A program made the translations under genes and the position numbers. This document shows positions 7,816-16,866 of a stretch of DNA of 34,445 bases, one piece after another. The DNA is taken from positions 1 to 34,445 of the forward strand of contig NZ_KB890414.1 of the NCBI RefSeq assembly GCF_000373105.1, written 5' to 3'. Positions within the stretch are counted from its first letter, which is position 1; every line of letters begins with the position of its first letter. Below the pieces are notes generated by a model. The model did no database searches and was not told the origin of the DNA. It worked only from the letters and a program-made list of their open reading frames with translations. The DNA is from Neolewinella persica DSM 23188. Its GTDB lineage: Bacteria; Bacteroidota; Bacteroidia; Chitinophagales; Saprospiraceae.

Positions 7816-8790
7816 ATGCAAAAAGGCACCGTCACCAAATCCACTGGCAGCTGGTATAATGTTCGGCTTGATGAAGAGAGCCCGGAAGGGATCACCGAGC
7901 TACGCTGTCGCGTAGCCGGCCGCTTCCGCCTGGACGATAAGCAACTGACCAACCCGATTGCCGTGGGTGACCGGGTGTCTGTGGTCATTGAAGGGACGGG
8001 AGACGAAGAGACGGGGGCCATCCGCGAAATTGATGACCGGGACAATTACGTTGTCCGCCAAAGCCCGCGAAAAAAGCATGAGCTACATCTGCTGGCCAGC
8101 AATATCGACCAGGCCGTCCTGATTGTCACCCTGGTCTACCCGGACGTCAAACTCGGCTTTATTGACCGCTTTTTGCTGATGACGGAGCCATTCGGTATTC
8201 CGACCACCATAGTCTTCAACAAATCTGACTTACTGGATGAAGACGACATGGAGACTTATGCCGCTATTGCCTCCATTTACGAGGACATCGGTTATGATGT
8301 TTTACTGGTCTCTGCCGAAGAAGGCACCAACCTCGATCAGTTTAAGGAGTTACTTAAGGACAAGCGCAGTTTATTGAGTGGACAATCCGGCGTTGGAAAA
8401 TCAACCCTGGTCAATGCCATTGCTCCCGAATTAGACTTGCGTACGGGCGAGATATCCGACCATACAGGTAAAGGCACCCACACGACCACTTTTGCGGAGT
8501 TGTTTTACCTGCCTTTCGGCGGCGAAATCATCGATCCACCAGGCATCAAGAACCTATCGTTCAACTACCTCAAGCCCATTGAGATCGCCTACTATTACCG
8601 GGAAATATTCGCCCTTAGTCCGGAATGCAAATTCGGCGGATCTTGCTTGCACAAATCAGAACCAGGCTGTGCCGTCATTGCCTCCGTTGAAGCCGAAGAC
8701 GACCGGGTTACAGACATCCGCTACAATTCTTACCTCACCTTGCTGGCTGAGACGGAAGAACAGAATTACTGGGAACGTAAGAAGGTCTAG
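7816..8790 (+). CDS. rsgA: Small ribosomal subunit biogenesis GTPase RsgA
   Basis: A 324-residue protein of normal length for RsgA/YjeQ, a circularly permuted GTPase that helps mature the 30S subunit. An N-terminal OB-fold (about 1-85) is followed by permuted G motifs: NKSD at 135-138 (G4) precedes the P-loop GQSGVGKST at 189-197 (G1), then HTTTF and DPPG (G3, where DTPG is usual). The C-terminal zinc-binding knuckle is present as CKFGGSC-H-C. ATG at 7816 is the only reasonable start and lies 4 nt after a TACCTTTG promoter box. It is transcribed alone, converging on icd. Confidence 0.97.
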   Translation: MQKGTVTKSTGSWYNVRLDEESPEGITELRCRVAGRFRLDDKQLTNPIAVGDRVSVVIEGTGDEETGAIREIDDRDNYVVRQSPRKKHELHLLASNIDQAVLIVTLVYPDVKLGFIDRFLLMTEPFGIPTTIVFNKSDLLDEDDMETYAAIASIYEDIGYDVLLVSAEEGTNLDQFKELLKDKRSLLSGQSGVGKSTLVNAIAPELDLRTGEISDHTGKGTHTTTFAELFYLPFGGEIIDPPGIKNLSFNYLKPIEIAYYYREIFALSPECKFGGSCLHKSEPGCAVIASVEAEDDRVTDIRYNSYLTLLAETEEQNYWERKKV

Positions 8791-8900
8791 GACAAACCCT
8801 CTACAACAAAAAAGGACCAGACGAATACACCAGTATGATGCATTTTCGCCTGATCCGTGTAAACCATAAAGGAAAAATGGGGGTATTTCTCTAAGAAGGG

Positions 8901-10334
8901 TTATTGCCCCTGACCGAGAGAAAAACCTTTCTCCCCATCAAACTCATATAAATTCTCAGTTTTGATGACATCTATTTTTGCCCCAATCGCTCTGGTGAGT
9001 AACTCGGGGATGTAGCTTTTCGGGACTGCTTTATCATCAGCAACCTCGTAGCGGCAGCGCCAGTGATCGGTACAGAAGGTTTCGTCGAAACCATTCGGCC
9101 AGACTTTGACGCCCCGGTTAGTGATCATGGTCAACTCAATACCGTTGTTGAGCTTTTGTAATGACTCCGCCAGCTCATTGATTTCCAGCCCTTTCCAGTC
9201 GACAAACATGTCTACTCCTTTGAGGACTTTTTTCGCTGCTTTCTTTCGGGTGTAGGTAGGAATCAACAGTTGTACATCTTTCTCGTAGTCCGCTACGGGA
9301 ATAATGGAGGGTTGCTTACCGATCCGATCAATCACGGCCTGAGCAAATTCTTTCGTACCGACTAATTGATTGCTGATACCTTCTTTGTAAATATCTGCCG
9401 TATGGATGCCTTCCTCAATGGCACATGCCCAGGCATTCTTTACCACTTCTGCTATGTCCTGCTGGCCGATGTGGCTCAGCATCATTACGGCTGCGCGCAA
9501 CAGGCCGGAAGGGTTGGCAACATTTTGGCCGGCAATGGGAGGAGCTGAACCATGGATGGCTTCGAACATGGCACACTTCTGGCCAATATTCGCTGAACCA
9601 GCCAGGCCAACCGAGCCCGTAATCTGTGCAGCGATATCAGAAATCACGTCACCGTACAGGTTAGAGGTTACGATGACGTCGAAGATCTCCGGCGTATCGG
9701 CCAAACGAGCGGCACCTATGTCAATGATCCAGTTATCGGTCTCGATATCAGGATATTCAGCGGCGATTTCTTTGAAGATCTTATGGAACAGGCCGTCCGT
9801 AAGTTTCATGATGTTGTCTTTCACAAAACAGCTCACCTTCTTGCGCTTATAGAGTTTGGCGTACTCAAAGGCATAACGGATGATCTTTTCACAGCCGGGG
9901 CGGGAGATCAGTTTGAGGCACTGCACCACTTCTTCGGTTTGCCGGTGCTCGATGCCCGCATAGAGATCCTCTTCGTTTTCCCGGATGATAACTACGTCCA
10001 TCTCCGGATGCTTTGTAGCAACGAAGGGATGAAAACTCTTGCAGGGGCGGATGTTGGCGTACAAGCCCAGCGTTTTCCGCATGGTGACGTTAAGGCTCTT
10101 GTAGCCACCACCCTGAGGAGTAGTGATCGGGGCCTTCAGAAATACCTTATTCCCGATAATCTTTTCCCAGGCCTGCTTATCAATGCCACTGGTATTTCCA
10201 GTCAGGTAGAGCTTTTCTCCAATATTGATCTCATCCCATTCGATGCGGGCGTTAGCGGCCTTCAGGATCCGCAGGGTCGCATCCATGATTTCGGGACCGA
10301 TTCCGTCTCCTTTGGCTATTGTGATTCTTTGCAT
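8901..10334 (-). CDS. icd: NADP-dependent isocitrate dehydrogenase
   Basis: A 477-residue enzyme of the TCA cycle, converting isocitrate to 2-oxoglutarate. It opens with the isocitrate/isopropylmalate dehydrogenase signature ITIAKGDGIGPEI. Substrate residues are visible in SLNVTMRKTLGLYANIRP (S80, N82, R86, R96), and the metal-binding aspartates in SNLYGDVISDIAA. A nucleotide-site motif GSAPPIAGQNVANPSG follows. The protein is longer than E. coli Icd: the extra domain of about 140 residues at the C-terminus is typical of the Thermus/Rickettsia-type long IDH. Transcribed convergently with rsgA and probably alone. Confidence 0.95.
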   Translation of the reverse strand: MQRITIAKGDGIGPEIMDATLRILKAANARIEWDEINIGEKLYLTGNTSGIDKQAWEKIIGNKVFLKAPITTPQGGGYKSLNVTMRKTLGLYANIRPCKSFHPFVATKHPEMDVVIIRENEEDLYAGIEHRQTEEVVQCLKLISRPGCEKIIRYAFEYAKLYKRKKVSCFVKDNIMKLTDGLFHKIFKEIAAEYPDIETDNWIIDIGAARLADTPEIFDVIVTSNLYGDVISDIAAQITGSVGLAGSANIGQKCAMFEAIHGSAPPIAGQNVANPSGLLRAAVMMLSHIGQQDIAEVVKNAWACAIEEGIHTADIYKEGISNQLVGTKEFAQAVIDRIGKQPSIIPVADYEKDVQLLIPTYTRKKAAKKVLKGVDMFVDWKGLEINELAESLQKLNNGIELTMITNRGVKVWPNGFDETFCTDHWRCRYEVADDKAVPKSYIPELLTRAIGAKIDVIKTENLYEFDGEKGFSLGQGQ

Positions 10335-10426
10335 GGTTAAACTTGGTTAGGATTGCTCGCGCAAAACGAAAGCATTTTGGATAGAAATACCGACTCCTTT
10401 TAGAGGTTAAAAAGCCGGATAGAAAA

Positions 10427-10693
10427 TTATTTTTTCGGGAGTGTGATCGTCTTAAAAAACACCAGCATGAGTATGATAAACGAGCTTACCAGTAGTTCAT
10501 TAAAGAACAGTTTATCATTAAAGGCGGAGAAAGCAAGAAGGCTCATAAGACCCGTAACGACCGCCGGTAGAACCGCTTTCTGTGCCAGGGCTGCAATTTG
10601 TTCCCGTAGCTCGGCCGGAAGCACAAAAGCAGGAGAGGAAGTGGTCGATTCGTTGATGGCCCTACTGAGCCTTTTGCTGATGATGGAAGACAT
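10427..10693 (-). CDS. Small hypothetical membrane protein
   Basis: An 88-residue ORF from ATG 10693. The first 35 residues are polar; residues about 40-58 and 62-80 are two hydrophobic segments, and the end is basic (KTITLPKK). No family recognised. It lies 92 bp upstream of icd on the same strand, but the gap gives no sign of co-transcription. Confidence 0.55.
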   Translation of the reverse strand: MSSIISKRLSRAINESTTSSPAFVLPAELREQIAALAQKAVLPAVVTGLMSLLAFSAFNDKLFFNELLVSSFIILMLVFFKTITLPKK

Positions 10694-10978
10694 GATCTTG
10701 CTGTTTTACAAGGGCAAATCTAGAGCGCACATTTATAAATCAACATTTATACTTTTTATAAGACCCATAAATTATTTTTATGGACAGCATTCTACGGACG
10801 CTGTAAAAGTTCATTAAGCCCGCTGATAATCAACGTACTACCGACAACATCAACACGGCCAGTAATCAAGCGCATATGAATACTATTTGCGATACCCGAC
10901 ACTAAAAATTCCCAAGACCGGCCCAAAACCAGCTATCCAGATCAGGTGCAGTTTTCATTTACGACACTTCAGCGCTGG

Positions 10979-11428
10979 TTACAACCACATCTCGATACTC
11001 CCAATTACGAAGACTGTAATTGCCAGACCGGCCAATACGCCAAGTCCAACCATTAACATACCACGCCAGTGCCAAATATGCTTCAGGCCTAATAACCGGC
11101 GATAGGCAAGGCCAAACACAATACTAAGTGCCACTAATACAAGCTCAGGAGAAAAATCGTTAATCACGTTAGCTGCCAAGGTGACTAACCCTACGAAGTT
11201 TAACCACCAAAGGACATCATTTTCCGGCCAGAAGAAAAGTCCGACAAGGAGAAGGTTCATCGCGATAAGGACGAGGAAGACCGATGGGCCAATATTGGTA
11301 TTTAGGCATATAAGGTCTCCTGATTCGGCATAGAGTTCAACATACCATTCCAAGGACCTTATCGTGGAAAGCCCCACCGTGATCAACAAAGTTATCTCCG
11401 TCATGAAAAACAGCAACCGATATTTCAT
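10979..11428 (-). CDS. Hypothetical multi-pass membrane protein
   Basis: A 149-residue protein from ATG 11428 with four predicted membrane segments (about residues 7-25, 45-70, 74-105 and 122-147) and a basic loop YRRLLGLKHIWHWRG before the last. No family is recognised. It follows cysS upstream on the same strand with a gap of about 56 bp, so it may be transcribed from the same promoter region. Confidence 0.65.
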   Translation of the reverse strand: MKYRLLFFMTEITLLITVGLSTIRSLEWYVELYAESGDLICLNTNIGPSVFLVLIAMNLLLVGLFFWPENDVLWWLNFVGLVTLAANVINDFSPELVLVALSIVFGLAYRRLLGLKHIWHWRGMLMVGLGVLAGLAITVFVIGSIEMWL

Positions 11429-11484
11429 GGGGATAAGATAGGAAGGGACGTCCTAATGGACCAACGGTCCAATAGTCCTACTAC

Positions 11485-12978
11485 CTAGCTTGTCGTCCAC
11501 TCCGCCCCATCCTTACCGTCCTTCACCACGATGCCGGCATCGTTGAGGGCGTCCCGGAGCTTATCAGACATGCCCCAGTTTTTCTCCGCGCGGGCTTGTG
11601 CCCGCAGGTCTAAAACGAGGTCCATTACCTTGCTTAGTGTCTCTCCGCTTGCACCTGCGGCCTCGCCCTCGTCCCGTAATCCGAAAACGTCGAACAAGAG
11701 GGTGCCAAGACCCTTTTTGAATTCTTCCAGGATCTCCTTACTCACTTCCTTCAGGCTCAACTGCCCTCCCTTCAGGGCATTGATGCGGGACACCAGTTCG
11801 AACACCCTGGCCAGGGCCTTCGGGGTATTAAAATCGTCGTCCATCTCGGCGTAAGCGGCAGCCAAACCCTCGGTCAACTCCTTGCCAACGGTGCCATTTT
11901 GCGCACCGCCCAGGCCTTCCAAACCCTGCAGGTTAGACCAGGCCTCCATCAGACGGGTGAAGCCTTTCTTACCGGCCTGCAGCGCATCATCCGTCAAGTC
12001 CATCTGGCTGCGGTAGTGGGTTTGCAGCATGAAAAACCGGAGGTTCATCGGGCTGAAGCTGTCCGTCACGTGGGGGCTGTCACCGGTAAAGAGTTGCTGC
12101 GGGGTGATGGTGTTGCCGTCAGATTTTGACATCTTCTTGCCGTTCATCAGCAGCATATTCGTGTGCAACCACGCCCGTGCGCCGCCGCAACCGCAGCTGC
12201 CCGCGTTTTGGGCTATCTCGTTTTCATGGTGCGGGAACTTAAGGTCGTTTCCGCCACCATGAATATCAAATTCTTCGCCGAGGTATTTCGTGCTCATCGC
12301 TGAGCATTCCAGGTGCCAGCCCGGAAAACCCTCGCCCCAGGGGCTGTTCCAGCGCAGGATGTGATCCTCCGTTGCCTTCATCCAGATCGCGAAATCGGAG
12401 GGGCTTTTCTTATCACTCTGCGCCTTCAGTTCCCGGCTTTCGGCCATCAACTCGTCGATCTTCCGGCCGGAGAGCGTGCCATATGCATTACCGTGTTTTT
12501 CATTGTAAGCAGCCACATCGAAATAGACCGAACCGTTGGCTTCGTAGGCCAGTCCGTTGGCCAGTATTTGCTGCACCATTTCAATTTGCTCGATGATGTG
12601 CCCGGTAGCCCGTGGCTCGATGTTGGGCGGCAGGTTATTGAATTCCCGCATCATATCGTGGAACCCAACCGTGTATTTTTGGGCTACTTCCATGGGCTCC
12701 AGCTTAGCGATGCGCGCGCCCTTGCTCATCTTATCCTCCCCCTCGTCGGTCAGGTGGCCAACGTCGGTGATGTTACGCACGTACCTCACCTTGTAGCCCT
12801 TATGCATCAGGTAGCGGTAGATGATGTCGAAGCTGGTAAATGTCCGCACATTCCCCAGGTGAACGTCGCTGTAGACCGTCGGGCCACAAACGTAGAGGCC
12901 GACGTAGCCCTCGTGAATGGGGGTAAAGACTTCCTTCTGTCGGGTAAGGCTGTTGTAGAACGAAAGGGGGGTGGACAT
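11485..12978 (-). CDS. cysS: Cysteine--tRNA ligase
   Basis: ATG at 12978 gives 497 residues; a GTG 24 bp upstream is possible but less likely. Class I synthetase motifs are clear: [18 protein letters not shown] (HIGH-type site, here HLGN, with the zinc-ligand Cys), WHLECSAMS and [14 protein letters not shown] for the other zinc ligands, and the KMSKS loop in [13 protein letters not shown]. The C-terminal anticodon-recognition helical domain is intact. Between the catalytic and last helical part a flexible segment [11 protein letters not shown] (about residues 437-443) is encoded by a copy of the dispersed 20-bp motif, a surprising place for a repeat in an essential gene. Confidence 0.97.
   Translation of the reverse strand: MSTPLSFYNSLTRQKEVFTPIHEGYVGLYVCGPTVYSDVHLGNVRTFTSFDIIYRYLMHKGYKVRYVRNITDVGHLTDEGEDKMSKGARIAKLEPMEVAQKYTVGFHDMMREFNNLPPNIEPRATGHIIEQIEMVQQILANGLAYEANGSVYFDVAAYNEKHGNAYGTLSGRKIDELMAESRELKAQSDKKSPSDFAIWMKATEDHILRWNSPWGEGFPGWHLECSAMSTKYLGEEFDIHGGGNDLKFPHHENEIAQNAGSCGCGGARAWLHTNMLLMNGKKMSKSDGNTITPQQLFTGDSPHVTDSFSPMNLRFFMLQTHYRSQMDLTDDALQAGKKGFTRLMEAWSNLQGLEGLGGAQNGTVGKELTEGLAAAYAEMDDDFNTPKALARVFELVSRINALKGGQLSLKEVSKEILEEFKKGLGTLLFDVFGLRDEGEAAGASGETLSKVMDLVLDLRAQARAEKNWGMSDKLRDALNDAGIVVKDGKDGAEWTTS
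11649..11668 (+). repeat. Dispersed 20-bp motif, copy 4 (in cysS)
   Basis: TTGCACCTGCGGCCTCGCCC, 19 of 20. Encodes GEAAGAS in a CysRS linker. Confidence 0.75.
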
Positions 12979-13049
12979 CTTGGGGTGGGTATATGAGGGC
13001 ACGAATTTACGGCTTTACTTAATAGGTCGCGAGTTAAGTTAAAGTTTCG

Positions 13050-13069
13050 GGGCGGGGCCGCGGGTGCAG
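13050..13069 (-). repeat. Dispersed 20-bp motif, copy 5 (upstream of cysS)
   Basis: Reverse complement CTGCACCCGCGGCCCCGCCC, 18 of 20, about 72 bp upstream of the cysS ATG. Confidence 0.75.
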
Positions 13070-13103
13070 GTAAAGGTAAAGGAGCCAGGGGCGAGCACTC
13101 CGA

Positions 13104-14132
13104 TCAACGCTTCCGAAAATCATCCCGCCCCAGTCGGTAGCCAATTCCCAGAAACCAGTGGGCACCGGTTCCTTCCTTATCACCGTAGTGCCGGTATCGG
13201 AGGCCACCGGTAAAATTAATGGCGGAATAGCGCGCAGTTACGTGACCATTCACTAAGCCGGGGTTGGGCGTGAAGCGGCTGAAGCGCAGCGCATAGTTGA
13301 CGTGAATGCCGGTGTGAACACCCCGGTATTGCACCCACCCCTCGTCCTCGTCGGGATCCAATCGGTTAGCAGCGTTCAGCACACCGTAGGCTAACTCCCC
13401 CCGGATAGAGAATAAGCCCCGGTCAGTCATTTTCAGGTTATGGTTAAGGAGGCCACCGATCCAGACACCGGACGCCGCACCTTCTCTTCCCGGAATCGGA
13501 TCATCGGGAAAAGAGCGTTTTTTTCCGTTGAACTCAGTTCCCATCGCCAGTCCTGCACCCCACCGGGGTTTCCACATCCCTCCTATGTACATATCGAAGC
13601 CACCACCTCCCTTCAAGTAGCTTCCCGGGGTGCCCAGGTGACTGAGGTAGTTGAGGTTAAAGTCGATAAAAACGGCGTTATAATCCTTCACGTATTCTTC
13701 GGCCAGCACCTCGCGGCTTACCGGCAGGAGAAACCTGGACATAAGCAATAGGTCATTGCCTGCCGCTGGCCGGTACGAGGGGAAAGAGAATTGGACAGAG
13801 TACACACTTTCCTCAAAGAACTCCCCCCTGCGAGCTGGCGTGAAATAGGGCAGCCGACTAGTGGCAATTGTCATGCTGTCTCGCACGGCATCATCCGGAA
13901 GGCCACGTGACGCCTGCAGGAACGGTTCTCCCACTTCATCGATCAGGTAAATCAGTTCTACCTGGCGGCCAGCCAGCTCGGCCCACTGCTCATCCGTCCA
14001 GTTAATGTCATAATAAAAAATAGCCATGCGGGCTACGCTTATAGGAGGTTCTGCCGGAACGTAGGTAGTATCCTGAGCCCGGGCAGTTAACGAACCGAAA
14101 AAACAGCTCAGAAAGAGTAATACTATTTTCAT
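13104..14132 (-). CDS. Secreted outer-membrane beta-barrel-like protein
   Basis: ATG at 14132 starts a signal peptide (MKIVLLFLSCFFGSLTARAQ) and a 342-residue protein; the longer in-frame extension to 14240 has no signal character. The C-terminal half has alternating aromatic/Gly-rich strands (GGGGFDMYIGGMWKPRWGAG, ...TGGLRYRHYG..., HWFLGIGYRLG) and ends in a short amphipathic strand, as in Bacteroidota outer-membrane beta-barrels. The N-terminal half (residues about 25-150) is a separate soluble region, not recognised. Function unknown. Confidence 0.7.
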   Translation of the reverse strand: MKIVLLFLSCFFGSLTARAQDTTYVPAEPPISVARMAIFYYDINWTDEQWAELAGRQVELIYLIDEVGEPFLQASRGLPDDAVRDSMTIATSRLPYFTPARRGEFFEESVYSVQFSFPSYRPAAGNDLLLMSRFLLPVSREVLAEEYVKDYNAVFIDFNLNYLSHLGTPGSYLKGGGGFDMYIGGMWKPRWGAGLAMGTEFNGKKRSFPDDPIPGREGAASGVWIGGLLNHNLKMTDRGLFSIRGELAYGVLNAANRLDPDEDEGWVQYRGVHTGIHVNYALRFSRFTPNPGLVNGHVTARYSAINFTGGLRYRHYGDKEGTGAHWFLGIGYRLGRDDFRKR

Positions 14133-14421
14133 AGGGTAGTCAAAGTTATACCAAGAAAAAGATAACACCCGGCACGCACCCGCACGTAAGAAATCAAGGT
14201 GAGGCAAGTCATTAAACACTGCTGGCACCAGCTTTTGCATTGGGGCGGTGCCAGAAATTTATCCTTTAGTCTTTTTTTGTTGAGGAGATAGTCAGCTCCG
14301 GTCGCTAAGATGGACCCCTATCACTGGCTATTAGGGCAAAACGGCTGGTAAAAAAGCCACACAAGTAGCAGTAAGATAAAACGATGGCATCTGGTGGTGC
14401 TTACAAAACAATGGGATTTCT

Positions 14422-15288
14422 TTAGAACACCAGACTAACCCCCACCCCTCCGGCACCGTCACCATAACCACCGCTGATGGTTAGTGAAGACCGGTGGTTG
14501 CGCTGCCAGCGTTTGTGAATTTCCGGGGTCATAACGCCAATAAAAGCACCAAGACCAAAACCAAGGGCCACATCTGAAGGAAAGTGCCTCAGACCCCGTA
14601 CCCGCTGGACTCCCACGTATATCGGCGGCAGGCTGGCCAGGCCGAAAGCCAGTGCTCGTTGCTTACCATTCCATTGCGGGTTGTAGTCAGAAAGCACTTT
14701 GGCGAAAAAGAATGTGCCCGTCGCCGTGGTACTGACGTGCCCACTGAAGAAACTGTTGAGGTTACCACCGTCGCCCCGGGTATCGTCGTCCAGATCGGCC
14801 AGGTACGCCTGGGGGCGCTTGCGATCATTGAAGTTCGGCCCGAGCGGCGAAGTAGTAAAGATCAGTCCGTTGATGGCCTGCGCTTCCAGGTACATGATCG
14901 TAACGTCGACCCAGTCCTTGCGGATATCATTGTTGAAAAAGAGCGTAAATGGCAACGCCATTGAAGGGTAAAAAAGCAGGTCGCTGTCCTTTTTTGCCTG
15001 GTCGCTTTTTGAGGAGTTGTCTGGCAAAGCCCACCGATCAAAGCCGGGGACGTCGCTGCGGTCCAGCCCCATAATACTAAAATCGTCCTTATCATTGATC
15101 CGTTGGAACATATAAGTAGTCGCGGCAATTCCGGCAAGGCTCATACCGCCCTCCAACCAGGGCTTAACGGCGTACACCTTGTCAACGGCAGGGTCGTAGT
15201 TGTACTGCCCGCTGTGCTGCGCATGCAGCCCGTTTATGCCAAAGCTGAGAACGAGGGTTATGAAGAGAAATAAATCTGAACGTGTCAT
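14422..15288 (-). CDS. PAP2-superfamily phosphatase, exported
   Basis: A 288-residue protein with a signal peptide (to about residue 23, LHAQ). The three PAP2 phosphatase motifs are present: NDRKRP near 151-157 (KxxxxxxRP), SFFSGHVSTTAT near 176-187 (PSGH site, with F for P) and RGLRHFPSDVALG near 228-240 (SRxxxxxHxxxD). This family removes phosphate from lipids such as phosphatidic acid or undecaprenyl pyrophosphate at the membrane; which substrate is used here cannot be read. The C-terminus ends with a Gly-rich beta-strand (GGYGDGAGGVGVSLVF) that may contact the outer membrane. No operon partner is evident. Confidence 0.88.
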   Translation of the reverse strand: MTRSDLFLFITLVLSFGINGLHAQHSGQYNYDPAVDKVYAVKPWLEGGMSLAGIAATTYMFQRINDKDDFSIMGLDRSDVPGFDRWALPDNSSKSDQAKKDSDLLFYPSMALPFTLFFNNDIRKDWVDVTIMYLEAQAINGLIFTTSPLGPNFNDRKRPQAYLADLDDDTRGDGGNLNSFFSGHVSTTATGTFFFAKVLSDYNPQWNGKQRALAFGLASLPPIYVGVQRVRGLRHFPSDVALGFGLGAFIGVMTPEIHKRWQRNHRSSLTISGGYGDGAGGVGVSLVF

Positions 15289-15450
15289 ATAAATGATAAG
15301 ATTGTTCCTACTACAATCCCTCCGTGGGTGCAGATGTTTGATAATAGAACCTACTTATACCGATTGGAAGTGTATCCACAGGAAATGGCCGGTTGAAGCA
15401 ATCGATTTGGGACTCTCCCCGGCAAACATTGCTTCTTAAAAACGATTCTT

Positions 15451-15468
15451 CGCACCTGCGGCCGCGCC
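15451..15468 (+). repeat. Dispersed 20-bp motif, copy 6 (intergenic)
   Basis: CGCACCTGCGGCCGCGCC, consensus core, just beyond the stop of the split redoxin gene. Confidence 0.75.
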
Positions 15469-15491
15469 TTCTGGCTCGCTACCAGCCACGC

Positions 15492-16031
15492 TCAAGGACA
15501 ATCTCCTCCACCGTCCCCGCCTTTGCCTTCGGCCTCTATGCCATGCCGGGCCAGGCTCTTCAGCAGCGCCTTGGTGGAGGACAGGTCAAGGATGAAATTG
15601 TATTTCTTACGGCTATTGCCTTTATAACTCCAGCGGTCCGGAGAATACTTATTTAACAACTGAGCTAAGCCGGCCAGATTATACTTCCTTACCTCGAAGT
15701 TGTGAAGGTCTTTATCGCTATAGCCACCGAGGTCTTTCATGTCTTCAGAAAGTATGTTTCTGATCGACACCTTTCGTGGCGCATCTAATTTAAGTTGGTC
15801 TCCAATTTCAAGTGTATGGTAAGTAACCGGTACTTTACTTATGGTAGACTTTAGTCCTATTTCTTCGAGGATGCCGTTTGCTACCCGGTCGGCAGTCCCT
15901 CTGTCTATCTCGTTTTGAATGAATGCAACGACGTACTCTTTGCCCATTAATTCATCGGGGATGACTAAGCGTTTCTTGGGGAAGAAATCACGAAAAATAG
16001 TTTCCAAGGTCTTCGGGGCATGGAAGCCCAT
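15492..16031 (-). pseudogene. Downstream half of a probably split thioredoxin-fold/TIGR03435-like gene
   Basis: An open frame of 179 residues starting MGFHAPKTLETIFRDFFP. It is in the same frame as the thioredoxin-like ORF upstream, separated only by a TGA (16047-16049) and five sense codons. Its own ATG has no signal peptide and no obvious leader. Its content (a region resembling the later part of TIGR03435/DUF3738-type modules: TYHTLEIGDQLKL, ILDLSSTKALLKSL) fits the C-terminal part of a redoxin fusion. It is therefore read as the second half of one interrupted gene; it could also be an independent gene or the stop could be a sequence error. Confidence 0.5.
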
Positions 16032-16046
16032 ACTCAGATTATTAGA

Positions 16047-16727
16047 TCATGTACTGCTAGCAAAATCTCTAGGAAGCTCGCCAAAAGAATAATCGATTTC
16101 CCACGCCAATACAAAAGAACTAACGGAGTCGCTTTCCGCGTAATCGAATAGTTCTTTTGGGCTCATTGGCTCAAACAAATAGGCGTCTGGTTCAAGAGGC
16201 ACATATTTGCTACTCAAGTCGATCACCGGATGTTGACCATTGACAAACCTTTCCAACGCTTCCGTAGTTAGGTCACCACCTCCTCCTTGCCAGTGGACTA
16301 CATTTTGATCATCAATCAGAAAGGTCAACGGCCAGCCGACGAGCCCCGTCTCTCCATCTCCGTAGCGTATCTGGGTTGCTCCATACAAGTCGGTAGCTAG
16401 CGAGATGTTGAAATTATCGCCCTCAACATCCTTTCGTGCAGGTTCCGGGTTGCCCCGGAACAAGATTAGAAAAACTACCTGATCGTTGGAGAGAACGGAA
16501 CGTAAAGAGTCGAGGTAAGGCAAATTATTGAAACAGGGCTGGTCCCAGCTTTTGCAAAGAGTAAAAACTAAAAATTTGTCCTTTAGTTTTGACTTACTAA
16601 TGCCATTAAGAAGGGATTCTGAGATAGTAATCTTCGGAGCTTCGTCGCCAGCCTTTGTGGTTAATTGAGCGGATAACGAGGAGGACAAAATCCACATGAA
16701 AGGGAGGAGGAGTAATAGGTGTTTCAT
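16047..16727 (-). CDS. Secreted thioredoxin-fold (TlpA/redoxin-like) protein, atypical active site
   Basis: A 226-residue protein with signal peptide MKHLLLLLPFMWILSSSLSA. Residues about 28-170 have a TlpA/redoxin fold: KFLVFTLCKSWDQPCFNNLPYLDSLRSV, a middle VFLILFRGN strand and the cis-Pro region GWPLTFLIDDQNVV. The usual WCxPC is WDQPC: the first, nucleophilic Cys is Asp62 and only Cys65 remains, with another Cys at 58, so normal disulfide exchange is unlikely. Residues 170-226 start a second region that continues in frame beyond the stop at 16047-16049, so this is probably the front part of a larger protein. Confidence 0.7.
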   Translation of the reverse strand: MKHLLLLLPFMWILSSSLSAQLTTKAGDEAPKITISESLLNGISKSKLKDKFLVFTLCKSWDQPCFNNLPYLDSLRSVLSNDQVVFLILFRGNPEPARKDVEGDNFNISLATDLYGATQIRYGDGETGLVGWPLTFLIDDQNVVHWQGGGGDLTTEALERFVNGQHPVIDLSSKYVPLEPDAYLFEPMSPKELFDYAESDSVSSFVLAWEIDYSFGELPRDFASST

Positions 16728-16866
16728 GGTTGGATATATAGTAGGTGTAGAAACTTTTACTCAACGATTAAGCTAGAAACTAACTTTAATTTTCGTTGAA
16801 ATTTAACACTTTAGGGAGCGTTTTGGAAGTGATGGTTTCTACGTCACCGGAATAAACCTATGCTGG

